This document shows, in pieces, positions 1 to 8,745 of a DNA stretch of 64,000 nucleotides. The position numbers and the translations under genes were made by a program. The stretch covers positions 744,001 to 808,000 of the forward strand of contig NZ_JAMBNV010000001.1 of NCBI RefSeq assembly GCF_023715245.1, written 5' to 3'. This DNA is from Sporosarcina luteola. Lineage in GTDB: Bacteria; Bacillota; Bacilli; Bacillales_A; Planococcaceae. The notes under the pieces are model-generated. The model did not search any database, was not told the origin of the DNA, and saw only the letters and a list, made by a program, of their open reading frames with translations. Position 1 is the first letter of the stretch. Each line of letters begins with the position of its first letter.

Positions 1-903
1 TTAGACGGCTCAGGCAGCATGGGGAAAAATATTGGCGGCCAAACGCAAATGGAAGCGGCGAAAAAGGCAATTGTCCAGTTCGTCGGAAATTTGCCGAAGG
101 AAGCGAATGTTGGTCTACGCGTCTACGGACATAAAGGGACTGGTAGTTCTGCCGACAAGGCGATGTCTTGCTCTAGCAGTGACTTGCTCTATCCACTGCA
201 GCCATATGAAAAAAATGAATTCAAACAATCCCTTGATCAAGTGAAGCCAGCAGGTTGGACACCGACTGAACTTGCTATATCGGAAGCACAGAAAGACTTG
301 GCTGGTTTTGATGGGGAAAATAACACAAATATCGTTTATCTCGTCAGTGACGGCATATCGACATGCGATGATGATCCGGTTGCGGCTGCGAAAGCTCTAT
401 ATGATTCCGAAATAACACCAATTATTAACGTCATCGGATTTAATGTCGATAATGAAGGGCAGCGCCAATTGAAAGAAGTGGCGAAGGCGGTTGAAGGGAC
501 TTATCAAGACGTTCAGGATGCTGCTTCCCTCCAAAAAGAATTGGATCAGGCGAATGAAGTTGCAAAGCAATGGGCTGAATGGAAAAAACGCGAGTCACAA
601 AGTCTTAGCCATGAAAGAATAAAAAAGGATCTGGAAATATTTGTTTTTGATAGTCAGCAATTCTCGAAGATTGTAGACGAGCGACAACAAGTCGGCTTCA
701 CTTTACAATATCTGTATCAGACGAAAAAAATCATGTCGTCTGAAAGCTATGATTATCTCGTAGAGAAAAATACAGAATATCATAGATGGGTGCAAACCCA
801 ATATGATGAACTCAAAGCTGATCTCGAGAATATGAATGAAATGCAATACAGTGAAGCAATCCAAGCTCTTGAAGAAAAATATTTACAAAACACTCCTGGC
901 TAG
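1..903 (+). CDS. von Willebrand factor A domain protein, 5' end outside window
   Basis: The reading frame is open from base 1, so the gene starts upstream; 300 residues are visible. It opens with LDGSGSM, the DxSxS part of a metal-ion-dependent adhesion site (MIDAS), followed by a VWA fold that includes LVSDGIST around residue 117. The last hundred residues are charged and probably helical. VWA domains bind protein ligands through a divalent cation. Any signal peptide or anchor would be in the missing part, so location and role cannot be judged. The VWA assignment is firm; nothing more specific is supported. Confidence 0.85.
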   Translation, partial: LDGSGSMGKNIGGQTQMEAAKKAIVQFVGNLPKEANVGLRVYGHKGTGSSADKAMSCSSSDLLYPLQPYEKNEFKQSLDQVKPAGWTPTELAISEAQKDLAGFDGENNTNIVYLVSDGISTCDDDPVAAAKALYDSEITPIINVIGFNVDNEGQRQLKEVAKAVEGTYQDVQDAASLQKELDQANEVAKQWAEWKKRESQSLSHERIKKDLEIFVFDSQQFSKIVDERQQVGFTLQYLYQTKKIMSSESYDYLVEKNTEYHRWVQTQYDELKADLENMNEMQYSEAIQALEEKYLQNTPG

Positions 904-1082
904 GAACGGTTGATGTGAAGGAATTTATTACCCGTAGTGAAGCCATCAATCATCTTTTTCTTTCTGAATACTGTACTACTTTTACGTTCTCTTCGTCGGC
1001 CAATTGTATGTATATCCAAAATAAAGACAACCGGGAAGTTATAGCAGAGGCTTGAGTATCGTGAAAAGGAGATTGACGAATC

Positions 1083-1673
1083 ATGTCACAAACCAATGTA
1101 ACCAATCCGATAGCAGAGAAACGTCTCGGATTTACGATTACCTTGCATCTGTTTTTACTAGTGGGAGCAAGTTCCTTCCCGGAAGGCAGTTTTTTCTTTT
1201 GGCTCGCAATTACTCTTGGAGTAGAGGCTTTAATCGTTTTCCGTGTCCTTACGATGTGGAATCGATACAAATACGATACAAAGCGCTACTATTCTATCCA
1301 AGCGTATTGGATGCTGATCGGATTTTCAATTTACACGACACTGCCCCTTGTGAGAATAAGCTATGGAACAATCGTTTTCTGGCCACTTCTTATTGGCACT
1401 GTACTACTCTTCTCATTAGGACATCTATTGAAGGAGAGAATTGGAGAAGTCTTTGTAAATCCGCGTAAACTAAAGGAACTTGTCATGTGGCCCACGGCGC
1501 TTGCGGGGATTGTCCTTATAGGCATCCTGGTCATGGCGGTTTTACGGTTTCAATCAGTGCATCCGAATGTAGGGATCGCTGTTTTCTTATACATGCTCGG
1601 CGGGTTTTCAATATTTTTAGCAAATCCATTTTCACTACCGGAAGATCGAATAGAGAAGCTGAAGGGTGACTGA
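1083..1673 (+). CDS. integral membrane protein of unknown function, copy A1
   Basis: This 196-residue protein has about five or six hydrophobic segments, and the middle carries a basic cytoplasmic-looking stretch with FRVLTMWNRYKYDTKRYYSI. An AAAGGAG ribosome site at 1065-1071 supports the ATG. I do not recognise the family. A close paralogue follows at 1821-2411; by eye they are alike along the whole length, with nearly identical blocks at FRVLTMWNRYK and GHLLKERIGEVFVNPRK. An unrelated membrane gene follows the second copy. The arrangement suggests a small duplicated membrane-protein locus. No function is proposed. Confidence 0.8.
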   Translation: MSQTNVTNPIAEKRLGFTITLHLFLLVGASSFPEGSFFFWLAITLGVEALIVFRVLTMWNRYKYDTKRYYSIQAYWMLIGFSIYTTLPLVRISYGTIVFWPLLIGTVLLFSLGHLLKERIGEVFVNPRKLKELVMWPTALAGIVLIGILVMAVLRFQSVHPNVGIAVFLYMLGGFSIFLANPFSLPEDRIEKLKGD

Positions 1674-1729
1674 AGAAGATTAACTTGTATGAGTAGTGTC
1701 AGCTGAGAATTACTGGAAAACAATATTAT

Positions 1730-1790
1730 GAAAAGTTGGTTGAGGGTCTAAGTAGTAAGGAATGCCATTTAATCAAGTGGAGACGAAGTG
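1730..1790 (+). pseudogene. remnant of the 5' end of the 2496 membrane gene
   Basis: The stretch from AAAAGTTGGTTGAGGGTC resembles 2471-2515, which contains the leader and first codons of the membrane gene at 2496. Twelve of fourteen bases match in GGAATGCCATTTAA against GGAAATCCATTTAA. Here the frame stops after a few codons. The simplest reading is that an A1-B unit was duplicated and most of the first B gene was then lost, leaving only its leader. This is inference from a short alignment. Confidence 0.5.
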
Positions 1791-1820
1791 AGAGCGTGAA
1801 ATAGCGGGGAGTGAACAATA

Positions 1821-2411
1821 ATACTAGAACAAAATGTATCCGAACCAATTGCAGAAACACGTCTTGGTTTTACTATTGGTTTGCATCTCTTTTTTTTAAT
1901 AGCGGCAAGTGCCGTTCCAGAAGGTAGTTTTTTCTTTTGGCTCCCTATTAATCTAGGGATGGAGGCTTTAATTGTTTTCCGTGTACTTACGATGTGGAAT
2001 CGATACAAGCACGACACAAAGCGTTACTATTCCATCCAACTGTATTGGATGCTTATTGGGTTCTCGATTTTTACGACAATGCCTTTTGTAAGAATGAGTT
2101 ACGGAACAGTGATTTTCTGGCCACTATTCATTGGTACTTTACTACTCTTCCTATTGGGACACCTTTTGAAAGAGAGGATAGGTGAAGTCTTTGTTAATCC
2201 GCGTAAGATAAAGCAACTAGTAATGTGGCCAACAGCACTTGCGGGAATTGTCCTCATTGGTATTGCGATCATGGCAATTCTACGATTTCAATCAGTGGAT
2301 GAGAATGTTGGATTGGTTGTCTTTGCATACATGCTCGGCGGATTTGCATTATTCATTGCAACCCCATTTTCACTAACGGAAGAACAGTTCGAGGAGCTGA
2401 AGAAGAAATGA
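1821..2411 (+). CDS. integral membrane protein, copy A2, apparent ATA start
   Basis: A2 is a paralogue of A1 (1083-1673). The homology runs upstream past every ATG, GTG or TTG: codons before 1881 read LEQNVSEPIAETRLGFT, matching SQTNVTNPIAEKRLGFT of A1. An in-frame TGA at 1812 limits the frame. An ATA at 1821 gives exactly the 591-nt length of A1, and GGGGAG at 1806-1811 lies nine bases upstream. The gene therefore either uses a rare ATA start, uses TTG at 1881 and loses twenty residues, or has a decayed start codon. About five or six membrane segments remain intact. Function unknown. Confidence 0.6.
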   Translation: MLEQNVSEPIAETRLGFTIGLHLFFLIAASAVPEGSFFFWLPINLGMEALIVFRVLTMWNRYKHDTKRYYSIQLYWMLIGFSIFTTMPFVRMSYGTVIFWPLFIGTLLLFLLGHLLKERIGEVFVNPRKIKQLVMWPTALAGIVLIGIAIMAILRFQSVDENVGLVVFAYMLGGFALFIATPFSLTEEQFEELKKK

Positions 2412-2495
2412 AAGAGAAATAAATTGAACGAGTAATTTCCCTTTGTGGAAATACAGGTAAATGATACGTGAAAAGTTGGTTGGGAGTCGTGGTCA

Positions 2496-3080
2496 ATGGG
2501 AAATCCATTTAAAGTAATGATAATGGGGTATCTACTGCCTTTATTTACAGCAGTGGTAGCGCTGCTCATCCCTGAATATGATCAGCAATACATCAAATGG
2601 ATAGTGGCCGTGTTTGTCTTATTGTTGTTGCTGCCGATTGTATTTTCACTCCGATTCACAGCTAATAAGAAGATAGCGTATAGGTTGACGATCGCGTATC
2701 AACTATACGCTTTCACCTTCTTTGCAGCATTTCCATTGCTGAAAGTGTTGAAGGGAAGTATCGTTATTCAATTGCTGTTAGTCGGTTTGTTCATCGGCAT
2801 TTATTTTTTGGCGATATTCGATCAGCGGACGGAAGTGCCAATTGTTTTTCCTGATTCAGATAAGAGAAAATGGCTTGCGATTCCTTTTTATGCGATACCC
2901 GTATTTCTTGCGGTTTTCGGCTTTGGAGGAGATCACAGAGTTGCAAGAAGATTTTTCGAGACGCATGGGTATGATTTCGCGATGACTTATACTTCAATAA
3001 TTTTATATTTATTTGCTTGTTGGCTACTGTTCTTGTTCACCTCGCTGGCGTATAAATCCCTTGTGAAGAAAGTGGAGTAG
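2496..3080 (+). CDS. integral membrane protein of unknown function
   Basis: The 194-residue protein has about six hydrophobic segments, beginning with MGYLLPLFTAVVALLIP and ending with a membrane segment before LAYKSLVKKVE. GGGAG at 2482-2486 precedes the ATG. It follows A2 in the same direction and ends at a strong terminator, so it probably closes this small transcription unit. A fragment similar to its leader is found after A1 (1730-1790). I recognise no family and propose no function. Confidence 0.75.
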   Translation: MGNPFKVMIMGYLLPLFTAVVALLIPEYDQQYIKWIVAVFVLLLLLPIVFSLRFTANKKIAYRLTIAYQLYAFTFFAAFPLLKVLKGSIVIQLLLVGLFIGIYFLAIFDQRTEVPIVFPDSDKRKWLAIPFYAIPVFLAVFGFGGDHRVARRFFETHGYDFAMTYTSIILYLFACWLLFLFTSLAYKSLVKKVE

Positions 3081-3093
3081 TCTGGTGAATAGC

Positions 3094-3138
3094 AAAAGAT
3101 GAAGGGAAGTATTACATTCTCCTTCATCTTTTTTATTT
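3094..3138 (+). terminator. Rho-independent terminator after the 2496 gene
   Basis: AAAAGATGAAGG at 3094-3105 pairs with CCTTCATCTTTT at 3121-3132 and runs into a T-rich tract. It lies between the convergent membrane-protein and P450 genes. Confidence 0.85.
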
Positions 3139-3226
3139 TTCGTACTATAGGCGGTTTCAATGGTATATCAGGCAGTCGCCTACTATTTAAAACTTCAACA
3201 TATTGGACTCTGACAACTCCGCATTA

Positions 3227-4459
3227 TTATGTGATTTTGATGACCATCCGACTTGCCGGCAAGGTGGGCATGCGTGTCATGTTAATCGACAAATCCTGAT
3301 CCTGGACGACTGTATAGTCAAGTTCATTCACAAGGAAGGAAAGACTCGCCTTTATAATCGCGACGGTTACATCTTCCCCTGGACAGCGGTGTCCCCGCGC
3401 AGGATCTCCGCCGCCTTGTGGTACAAAATTATAGGGGGTCACTGTCTCTTCTAAAAAACGTTTAGGATTGAACAGTTCTGGGCCATTCCAACTCTTCGGA
3501 TCGTGATTCGTACCATAAATATCAACGAGCACCGTGTCGCCCTTGCTGAATTGATAACCTTTCCATTCAAAATCATGCCGGACCATTGCGCCTAGGAATG
3601 GTGTGAATGGGTAATAACGGCGGACTTCCTGGGCGAACGCCTCCAAAAACTTATCATCAGCACGCAATGCTAAGCGATGCTGTGGATATTCGTGAAGAGC
3701 AAGTGCGCTAAAAACGATAAACCGAGCAACTGCTACAATCGGGCGAATAACGCTGATCAATTCGACCGCTGCGATTTGTGCATCCAACAACTGCCCATTG
3801 TCATCGCGGTGAGTTGCGATGACCTCGAGTGCATGATCGACACCTTCGACAGCCCCCGAACGGTACTTTTCTATTAATAAGCGGATCCACTCCTCTGTCC
3901 GTTTCCGCGCATTCCTGCCTTCCCGATATCTCGGCCCAACTCCTCCAAATGCATCAATCAGCGCTCCAAAATCATAAGCCCGTTGTGCAACTTCCGAGTC
4001 CTTTAATGGCACACCTGCCCACAAGCAAGCAACTCGGCATAAGACTTCCTCAGCCTGGTCGAATAAAATTACTTCCTGACCGCTCTTCCATTGATTTGAC
4101 TGTAATCTCCATTGCTCCAATGTCAGTTGGTGAACTCGTCTAATACCAGCCTCTGTCATTAGTAATAAAAACATCAGCTTCCGGACTTGGTGAGCGTTCC
4201 CATCAAGCGTCTGCACGCCGCCTTCCCCAAACAGTGACTTTTGAATCCGCTTCGGAACAGCCCCAGATCGTTGGAAACGAGATGTATCATAGAAAAGCCT
4301 CACTGCCTCAGGACCTTTCATACACGTCATCTTTTTTCCCATAAGTCTCGTCTGAAAAATATCGGTTCCAAGTTCGTCAAACCGATTTCGCATAAAATGA
4401 TAACCTTCCGTTAATAAATCAAAAGTATGATCAATACCTTTGTCCACAGGTATTTGCAT
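3227..4459 (-). CDS. CYP152-family cytochrome P450 (fatty-acid peroxygenase type)
   Basis: This 410-residue P450 carries the heme-ligand motif GHRCPGEDV with Cys359. In place of the usual acid-alcohol pair of the I helix it has Arg239-Pro240 in IRPIVAVARF. That substitution marks CYP152 enzymes such as B. subtilis YbdT/CypC, which use hydrogen peroxide to hydroxylate long-chain fatty acids at the alpha or beta carbon and need no reductase. The length fits the family. An AGGAG site lies ten bases before the ATG. A perfect inverted repeat sits just upstream (4476-4498). Peroxygenase class is well supported; regiospecificity cannot be read from the sequence. Confidence 0.93.
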   Translation of the reverse strand: MQIPVDKGIDHTFDLLTEGYHFMRNRFDELGTDIFQTRLMGKKMTCMKGPEAVRLFYDTSRFQRSGAVPKRIQKSLFGEGGVQTLDGNAHQVRKLMFLLLMTEAGIRRVHQLTLEQWRLQSNQWKSGQEVILFDQAEEVLCRVACLWAGVPLKDSEVAQRAYDFGALIDAFGGVGPRYREGRNARKRTEEWIRLLIEKYRSGAVEGVDHALEVIATHRDDNGQLLDAQIAAVELISVIRPIVAVARFIVFSALALHEYPQHRLALRADDKFLEAFAQEVRRYYPFTPFLGAMVRHDFEWKGYQFSKGDTVLVDIYGTNHDPKSWNGPELFNPKRFLEETVTPYNFVPQGGGDPARGHRCPGEDVTVAIIKASLSFLVNELDYTVVQDQDLSINMTRMPTLPASRMVIKIT

Positions 4460-4475
4460 TTGTTTTCCAACTCCT

Positions 4476-4498
4476 ATTCACAGTGTGCTACTGTGAAT
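4476..4498 (-). promoter_or_regulatory. perfect inverted repeat in the P450 leader
   Basis: ATTCACAGT and ACTGTGAAT form a 9-bp inverted repeat around a 5-base centre, a few bases upstream of the P450 ribosome site. No T-run follows on the minus strand, so a repressor operator or an RNA hairpin is more likely than a terminator. The binding factor is unknown. Confidence 0.5.
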
Positions 4499-4543
4499 AT
4501 TCCCTGTTTGAGAATCATTTAACACGAGAAATTGGATTGTAAA

Positions 4544-5476
4544 CTATTCCATTCCCAAATGTGCTTTCAGTTCCGTCTTCACTTCCTCTAGCTCTCCAGA
4601 ATCCATCATATAATACCAGACCCCGTCCATCCGTTTCCCTTCGCCTTTTTCAAACCTGATTTGTTCAACGGACTTTGCGGCGTTCCGGTAATTTTTTTGC
4701 ACTTCCACCATTTCGTCGAATGTCATATTTGTCCGAACATTATTGCCGATCGCTTCAAAAATACCTTTGTATTTCATCAAGCTTGAAAGCTTTGCGCCCT
4801 TTTGCAAAATCCCTTGAATGACTTGCTTCTGCCGATCTTGCCTACCGAAATCACCGCGCGGGTCATCCATACGCATCCGGACAAAGGCTAGTGCTTCCTC
4901 TCCATTCAACGTCAGTTCACCTTTCGGAAATGAATGTTCATCCACAGTAAAATCAAGTGTATTTGTAACGGAAACACCACCGACAGCATCAATGATCCCT
5001 TGGAAGCTTTCCATATTCACTTGAACGATATAGTCTATCGGTATGTCGAGAAAATTTTCCACGGAGGCGAGTGACATTTCAATCCCGCCATAGGCATAAG
5101 CATGATTTAATTTATCGTCAAATTCCATTCCGACAATCTCGCTGTACGTATCTCGAGGGATGCTCAGCATTTTTGTTGTGTGAAGTGTCGGATTGACTGT
5201 CAGGACGATCATCGTATCAGAACGGCCCTTGTCACCTTCCCTTTCATCCACACCTAATATAAGCACGGAGAAGGGTTCTTTCTTATGAAACACGACAGGG
5301 TCATCCCTTTTCTCCGAGAAGACGCGCTCCATCGGCTCATGGATCTCTTTCGCCGTTTCTGTCAATTCTTTTACAAAGAAAAGCGCATAGCAAATGACGC
5401 CTACCACCAGGAAGCAAGCAATCCCGCCAGCCCATAACAACAGTTTCTTATACGACTTCTTCTCGACTTCCGCCAT
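4544..5476 (-). CDS. LytR-CpsA-Psr (LCP) family protein
   Basis: The 310-residue protein has a short cytoplasmic N-terminus, one membrane segment at about residues 13-33, and an extracellular LCP domain. Typical blocks are RSDTMIVLTVNP, LSIPRDTY and DKLNHAYAYGG, followed by an FVRMR segment and a conserved Arg/Asp cluster. LCP enzymes transfer undecaprenyl-linked glycopolymers such as teichoic acids to peptidoglycan. GGGAG lies seven bases before the ATG. A second LCP gene is at 61479-62543, so at least two paralogues exist. Which polymer each one attaches is not visible. Confidence 0.92.
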   Translation of the reverse strand: MAEVEKKSYKKLLLWAGGIACFLVVGVICYALFFVKELTETAKEIHEPMERVFSEKRDDPVVFHKKEPFSVLILGVDEREGDKGRSDTMIVLTVNPTLHTTKMLSIPRDTYSEIVGMEFDDKLNHAYAYGGIEMSLASVENFLDIPIDYIVQVNMESFQGIIDAVGGVSVTNTLDFTVDEHSFPKGELTLNGEEALAFVRMRMDDPRGDFGRQDRQKQVIQGILQKGAKLSSLMKYKGIFEAIGNNVRTNMTFDEMVEVQKNYRNAAKSVEQIRFEKGEGKRMDGVWYYMMDSGELEEVKTELKAHLGME

Positions 5477-5586
5477 TTTGCTCTCCCGCCAGTCATTCAG
5501 AATAAAAAATAATATACCTTAGCAGTTTACGCGAAGAATAAAAGAAATAGACACATCTGTTGTTATCTGAATATTAATTATATAGC

Positions 5587-5615
5587 TTGTAATCTGAAAA
5601 ATCGGTTGCTAGAAT
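5587..5615 (+). promoter_or_regulatory. SigA-type promoter for the acyl-CoA ligase
   Basis: TTGTAA at 5587-5592 and TAGAAT at 5610-5615 are separated by 17 bp, upstream of the gene at 5652. Confidence 0.5.
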
Positions 5616-5651
5616 ATAAGTAAATAACGCAATGCAAAGGAGAGAGTATCC

Positions 5652-7148
5652 ATGTTCATGACAAATGTGCTGGGGGATTATGCAAAACAGCAGCCGGACA
5701 AAGTTTTCACATCATATAACGGCAGGGAGTGGACCTATGGCGAGTTTTATGAAAAAGCCATGAAGGTGGCGGGGCATTTTCAAGCGGAAGGCTATGAAAA
5801 AGGGGATATCATCGCGCTTTATTCGCTGAACTCCGATCTCTTTCTTGTCTATTATTTCGGCATTCAAATGGGTGGCTTCACCGTCATGCCGGTCAATACG
5901 AAACTGGCGCCGCCGGAAGTGGAGTTCATCTTCAATCATTCAGAAGCTAAAGCGCTAATTTACGATGAAAGATTGGGAGACATTGTCCAACAGTCTAAGC
6001 ATTCATTCCAAGAGAAACTGTCGATACAAGAAAATATGGAGAACTTGTTTGCAGGAGGAGCGGATGAGTTTGAGCCAATGGAGCCCACTGGTGAAGACAC
6101 GGCGGTCGTCATGTATACATCCGGAACGACAGGCAAGCCGAAAGGGGTTATGCTGACCCATCAGAATATCATTTCGACTGCGGCTATCTGGTCTGAGGCG
6201 ATGGCAATTACAGGTGAGGATAGGATGCTTATTTCAACACCATTATTCCATTGCGCCGCCTGCCATGTTTTCATGATTCCCGTCACGTATAAAGGAGGGA
6301 CGGTCATCATCGAAGAGGCGTTTTCTCCAAAAGGTACACTGGATTTATTGCAAAAAACCGCCCCGACCATGTTTTTCGGCGTGCCGGCCATGTATACAAT
6401 CATCTTGAACTTGCCGGAAATAAAGAAGCTCGAACTGCCATCCCTTCGCCTGTTCGGGTACGGAGCTGCGCCGATGCCGTATGAAATATTGAAGAAGCTG
6501 AAAGAGACGTTCCCGAATGTGAAGGTGCAGAACCTATACGGGCAGACGGAAAACTCGCCAGCTGCCTCCACACTGAAAGATCATCTCGCCCTCAAAAAAA
6601 TCGGCTCGGTTGGTGAAGCGCTGCCACAGACAGAAGTTCGGATCGTCGATGAATTCGGAGAACCGCTTCCGACCGGGCAAGTCGGGGAAGTCGTCATGCG
6701 CGGTCCGCAAGTGATGAAAGGCTATTTGAAAGACGAAGAGGAGACAAGACGGGCAATCAAAAACGGCTGGCTCTACACAGGCGACCTTGGTCGAATGGAT
6801 AATGACGGTCTGCTCTATATCGTCGACCGGAAGAAAGATATGATCATCCGCGGCGGCGAAAACGTCTATCCGGTGGAAGTGGAAGAAGTGCTCTATCAAA
6901 TTCCAGAACTCTTTGAAGCGGCAGTTGTCGGTGTCCCACACGAAGTGTTAGGCGAAGTTCCGAAAGCATACGTAGTCGTGAAGGAAGGGGAGACCCTCAC
7001 CGAGGCCGACGTAATTAGCCATTGCTCAGGCAATCTTGCTAACTATAAAATACCCATTGAAATCGAATTCCTCGATGAACTTCCGCGGAATGCGTCAGGT
7101 AAGGTGTTGAAACATACACTAAGATCCGGCATGCACTCGACAATATGA
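5652..7148 (+). CDS. AMP-forming acyl-CoA synthetase
   Basis: The 498-residue protein is an ANL-superfamily adenylating enzyme. It has the P-loop-like MYTSGTTGKPKGVMLTH near residue 155, NLYGQTENSP as the A5 motif, TGDLGRMD as A7, the hinge DRKKDMIIRGGENVYP, and the C-terminal catalytic lysine in PRNASGKVLK. It should activate a carboxylic acid as acyl-adenylate and then load CoA; a fatty acid is likely by overall type. AAAGGAG precedes the ATG. It appears to be a single-gene unit, near a fatty-acid P450. A second family member lies at 17330. Substrate chain length is unknown. Confidence 0.88.
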   Translation: MFMTNVLGDYAKQQPDKVFTSYNGREWTYGEFYEKAMKVAGHFQAEGYEKGDIIALYSLNSDLFLVYYFGIQMGGFTVMPVNTKLAPPEVEFIFNHSEAKALIYDERLGDIVQQSKHSFQEKLSIQENMENLFAGGADEFEPMEPTGEDTAVVMYTSGTTGKPKGVMLTHQNIISTAAIWSEAMAITGEDRMLISTPLFHCAACHVFMIPVTYKGGTVIIEEAFSPKGTLDLLQKTAPTMFFGVPAMYTIILNLPEIKKLELPSLRLFGYGAAPMPYEILKKLKETFPNVKVQNLYGQTENSPAASTLKDHLALKKIGSVGEALPQTEVRIVDEFGEPLPTGQVGEVVMRGPQVMKGYLKDEEETRRAIKNGWLYTGDLGRMDNDGLLYIVDRKKDMIIRGGENVYPVEVEEVLYQIPELFEAAVVGVPHEVLGEVPKAYVVVKEGETLTEADVISHCSGNLANYKIPIEIEFLDELPRNASGKVLKHTLRSGMHSTI

Positions 7149-7186
7149 ACAACTAGTCATTCCTCAACGAAATGAATAAGTAGTTA

Positions 7187-7225
7187 GAAAACACACCGCA
7201 TCAGCCATGATAGGGGTGTTTTTTA
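7187..7225 (+). terminator. probable terminator after the acyl-CoA ligase
   Basis: AAACACACC and GGGGTGTTT pair imperfectly and are followed by TTTTT. The stem is short, so this is tentative. Confidence 0.5.
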
Positions 7226-7240
7226 CATTCGAAACACTAC

Positions 7241-7269
7241 TTACGAATTAAGTCAGAAGGTAGTATAAT
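7241..7269 (+). promoter_or_regulatory. SigA-type promoter for the S41 protease
   Basis: TTACGA (7241-7246) and a consensus TATAAT (7264-7269) are spaced by 17 bp, 35 bp upstream of the TTG start. Confidence 0.7.
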
Positions 7270-7303
7270 AGTAGGAACTCAATTCAGAAAAGGGGAACCC
7301 GAC

Positions 7304-8695
7304 TTGCTACGTAACCAAATGAAACGATTCTTTATGCTATTCGCCATCCTATTCGTCATGCTGCCAATCCATCAGGCTGCAGCCGCTGCAGAACCCATCG
7401 ATGAAATTCGGCAGCTAATCAAAGACTATTATGTTGATGATGTTCCCGCCTCGGTATTATCAAGAAGCACCGGAAAAGAGATTACAAATGGTCTTGATCC
7501 GCATTCCGCTTACATGTCCAAGCTGGAGTACGAAGCCTTCATTAACGGAATCGAGCAACGCATCGTCGGTATCGGCGTCGTACTAGAGGAAAGCGTGAAC
7601 GGTATAAAAGTGATTTCCGTCATTAAAGATGGTCCTGCTTTCAAAGCTGGCATAGTACCCGGCGATATCATCACGCATGTCGGCGGGACTTCTTTGATAG
7701 GTAAGTCCGTACAAGCGGCAGTCCCTTTGATCAGCGGTACAGAGAACACAGACGTCTCCCTTACAATAGAACGGGAAAAGACAGAAGAACCGGTAAAAAT
7801 GACAATACGTAGGGCGGAAATCCACTTGCCGACAGTCGAGTCTGAAATGCTTGGCGGCAATATCGGCTACATCCGATTGAATAGTTTCGCTACCGATTCC
7901 GCCCGTGACATGGGGGACGCGATTCGTTCACTTAAAGGTGCTGAAGGTTTCATTGTTGATATCCGAAACAATGGAGGCGGCTATATTACTGCAGCACAGG
8001 AAATTGCTGGCTTTTTCCCTGGAGTCGAACAGGCCTTCCAACTTCGCGAGAAAAATAAGAAGCCGGCAATTTATCCTTCCGTCAATCAGAAACAGAAAAT
8101 TACCGGTCCCGTCTCATTGCTCATCAATGAATACAGTGCTAGTGCATCCGAAATGCTGGCCGTCAACTTGAAGGAGCAGAAAGCTGCTACGCTGTATGGA
8201 GAAAGCACATATGGAAAAGGGACCATGCAATCGATGTACGCCTTTAACGATGGCAGTGTATTAAAAATGACGACTGCCCGTTTTTATTCGCCGAAAGGCA
8301 TTGCTGTGGATAAAGTCGGTGTAACACCCGACATAAAGACGCGGGAAAACGAAGAATTGATAACTGCGCATTACGAGCAGCTACTTACGCAATATAAAGA
8401 CTATGCCAGATACCCTAAATTGGAAAATGTAAAGACGACGAAGAGGTTCACGGTCAACATGACGAAGGAAATGGATTGGCGGCAACTTGGAAACAAATCG
8501 GCCCAATTGATTGAAATTGGTGGAAAAGAGAGCAATGTCCGCTTTGAAGTGAAAGATGGCAAGACAATCGAAGTGATTCCTGAAGCACCATTGCTTTCAG
8601 GAAAAAAGTATGTGCTGATCATCCATCCTGTTTGGATGGGTAAGAAGGGAAAGGCATTGAAGAAAGGGATCTATCTGGATGTGACAGTAAAATAG
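7304..8695 (+). CDS. S41-family C-terminal processing peptidase with PDZ domain, secreted
   Basis: The protein has 463 residues. An N-terminal signal peptide (about residues 1-28, ending in an alanine run) is followed by a PDZ domain around GIGVVLEESVNGIKV and the S41 protease domain. NEYSASASEML carries the nucleophilic serine and YGKGTMQ the lysine of the Ser-Lys dyad. S41 enzymes degrade or trim proteins outside the membrane. The last 90 residues form a beta-rich tail that I cannot assign. TTG is chosen as start because GGGG at 7292-7295 is eight bases upstream; ATG at 7319 is the alternative. It seems monocistronic. Confidence 0.9.
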   Translation: MLRNQMKRFFMLFAILFVMLPIHQAAAAAEPIDEIRQLIKDYYVDDVPASVLSRSTGKEITNGLDPHSAYMSKLEYEAFINGIEQRIVGIGVVLEESVNGIKVISVIKDGPAFKAGIVPGDIITHVGGTSLIGKSVQAAVPLISGTENTDVSLTIEREKTEEPVKMTIRRAEIHLPTVESEMLGGNIGYIRLNSFATDSARDMGDAIRSLKGAEGFIVDIRNNGGGYITAAQEIAGFFPGVEQAFQLREKNKKPAIYPSVNQKQKITGPVSLLINEYSASASEMLAVNLKEQKAATLYGESTYGKGTMQSMYAFNDGSVLKMTTARFYSPKGIAVDKVGVTPDIKTRENEELITAHYEQLLTQYKDYARYPKLENVKTTKRFTVNMTKEMDWRQLGNKSAQLIEIGGKESNVRFEVKDGKTIEVIPEAPLLSGKKYVLIIHPVWMGKKGKALKKGIYLDVTVK

Positions 8696-8700
8696 AAGGG

Positions 8701-8745
8701 AATGAGAGCTTGTCCGTCAATGAATGGATGGGCTCTCATTTTCTA
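8701..8745 (+). terminator. terminator after the S41 protease, overlapping the end of sda
   Basis: AATGAGAGC (8701-8709) pairs with GCTCTCATT (8732-8740), followed by TTCT. The downstream arm lies inside the last codons of the convergent sda gene. Confidence 0.75.

Noticed and set aside
4500..4525. Fur-like GAGAATCATTT upstream of the P450 gene
   Set aside because: Only half of a Fur box matches.
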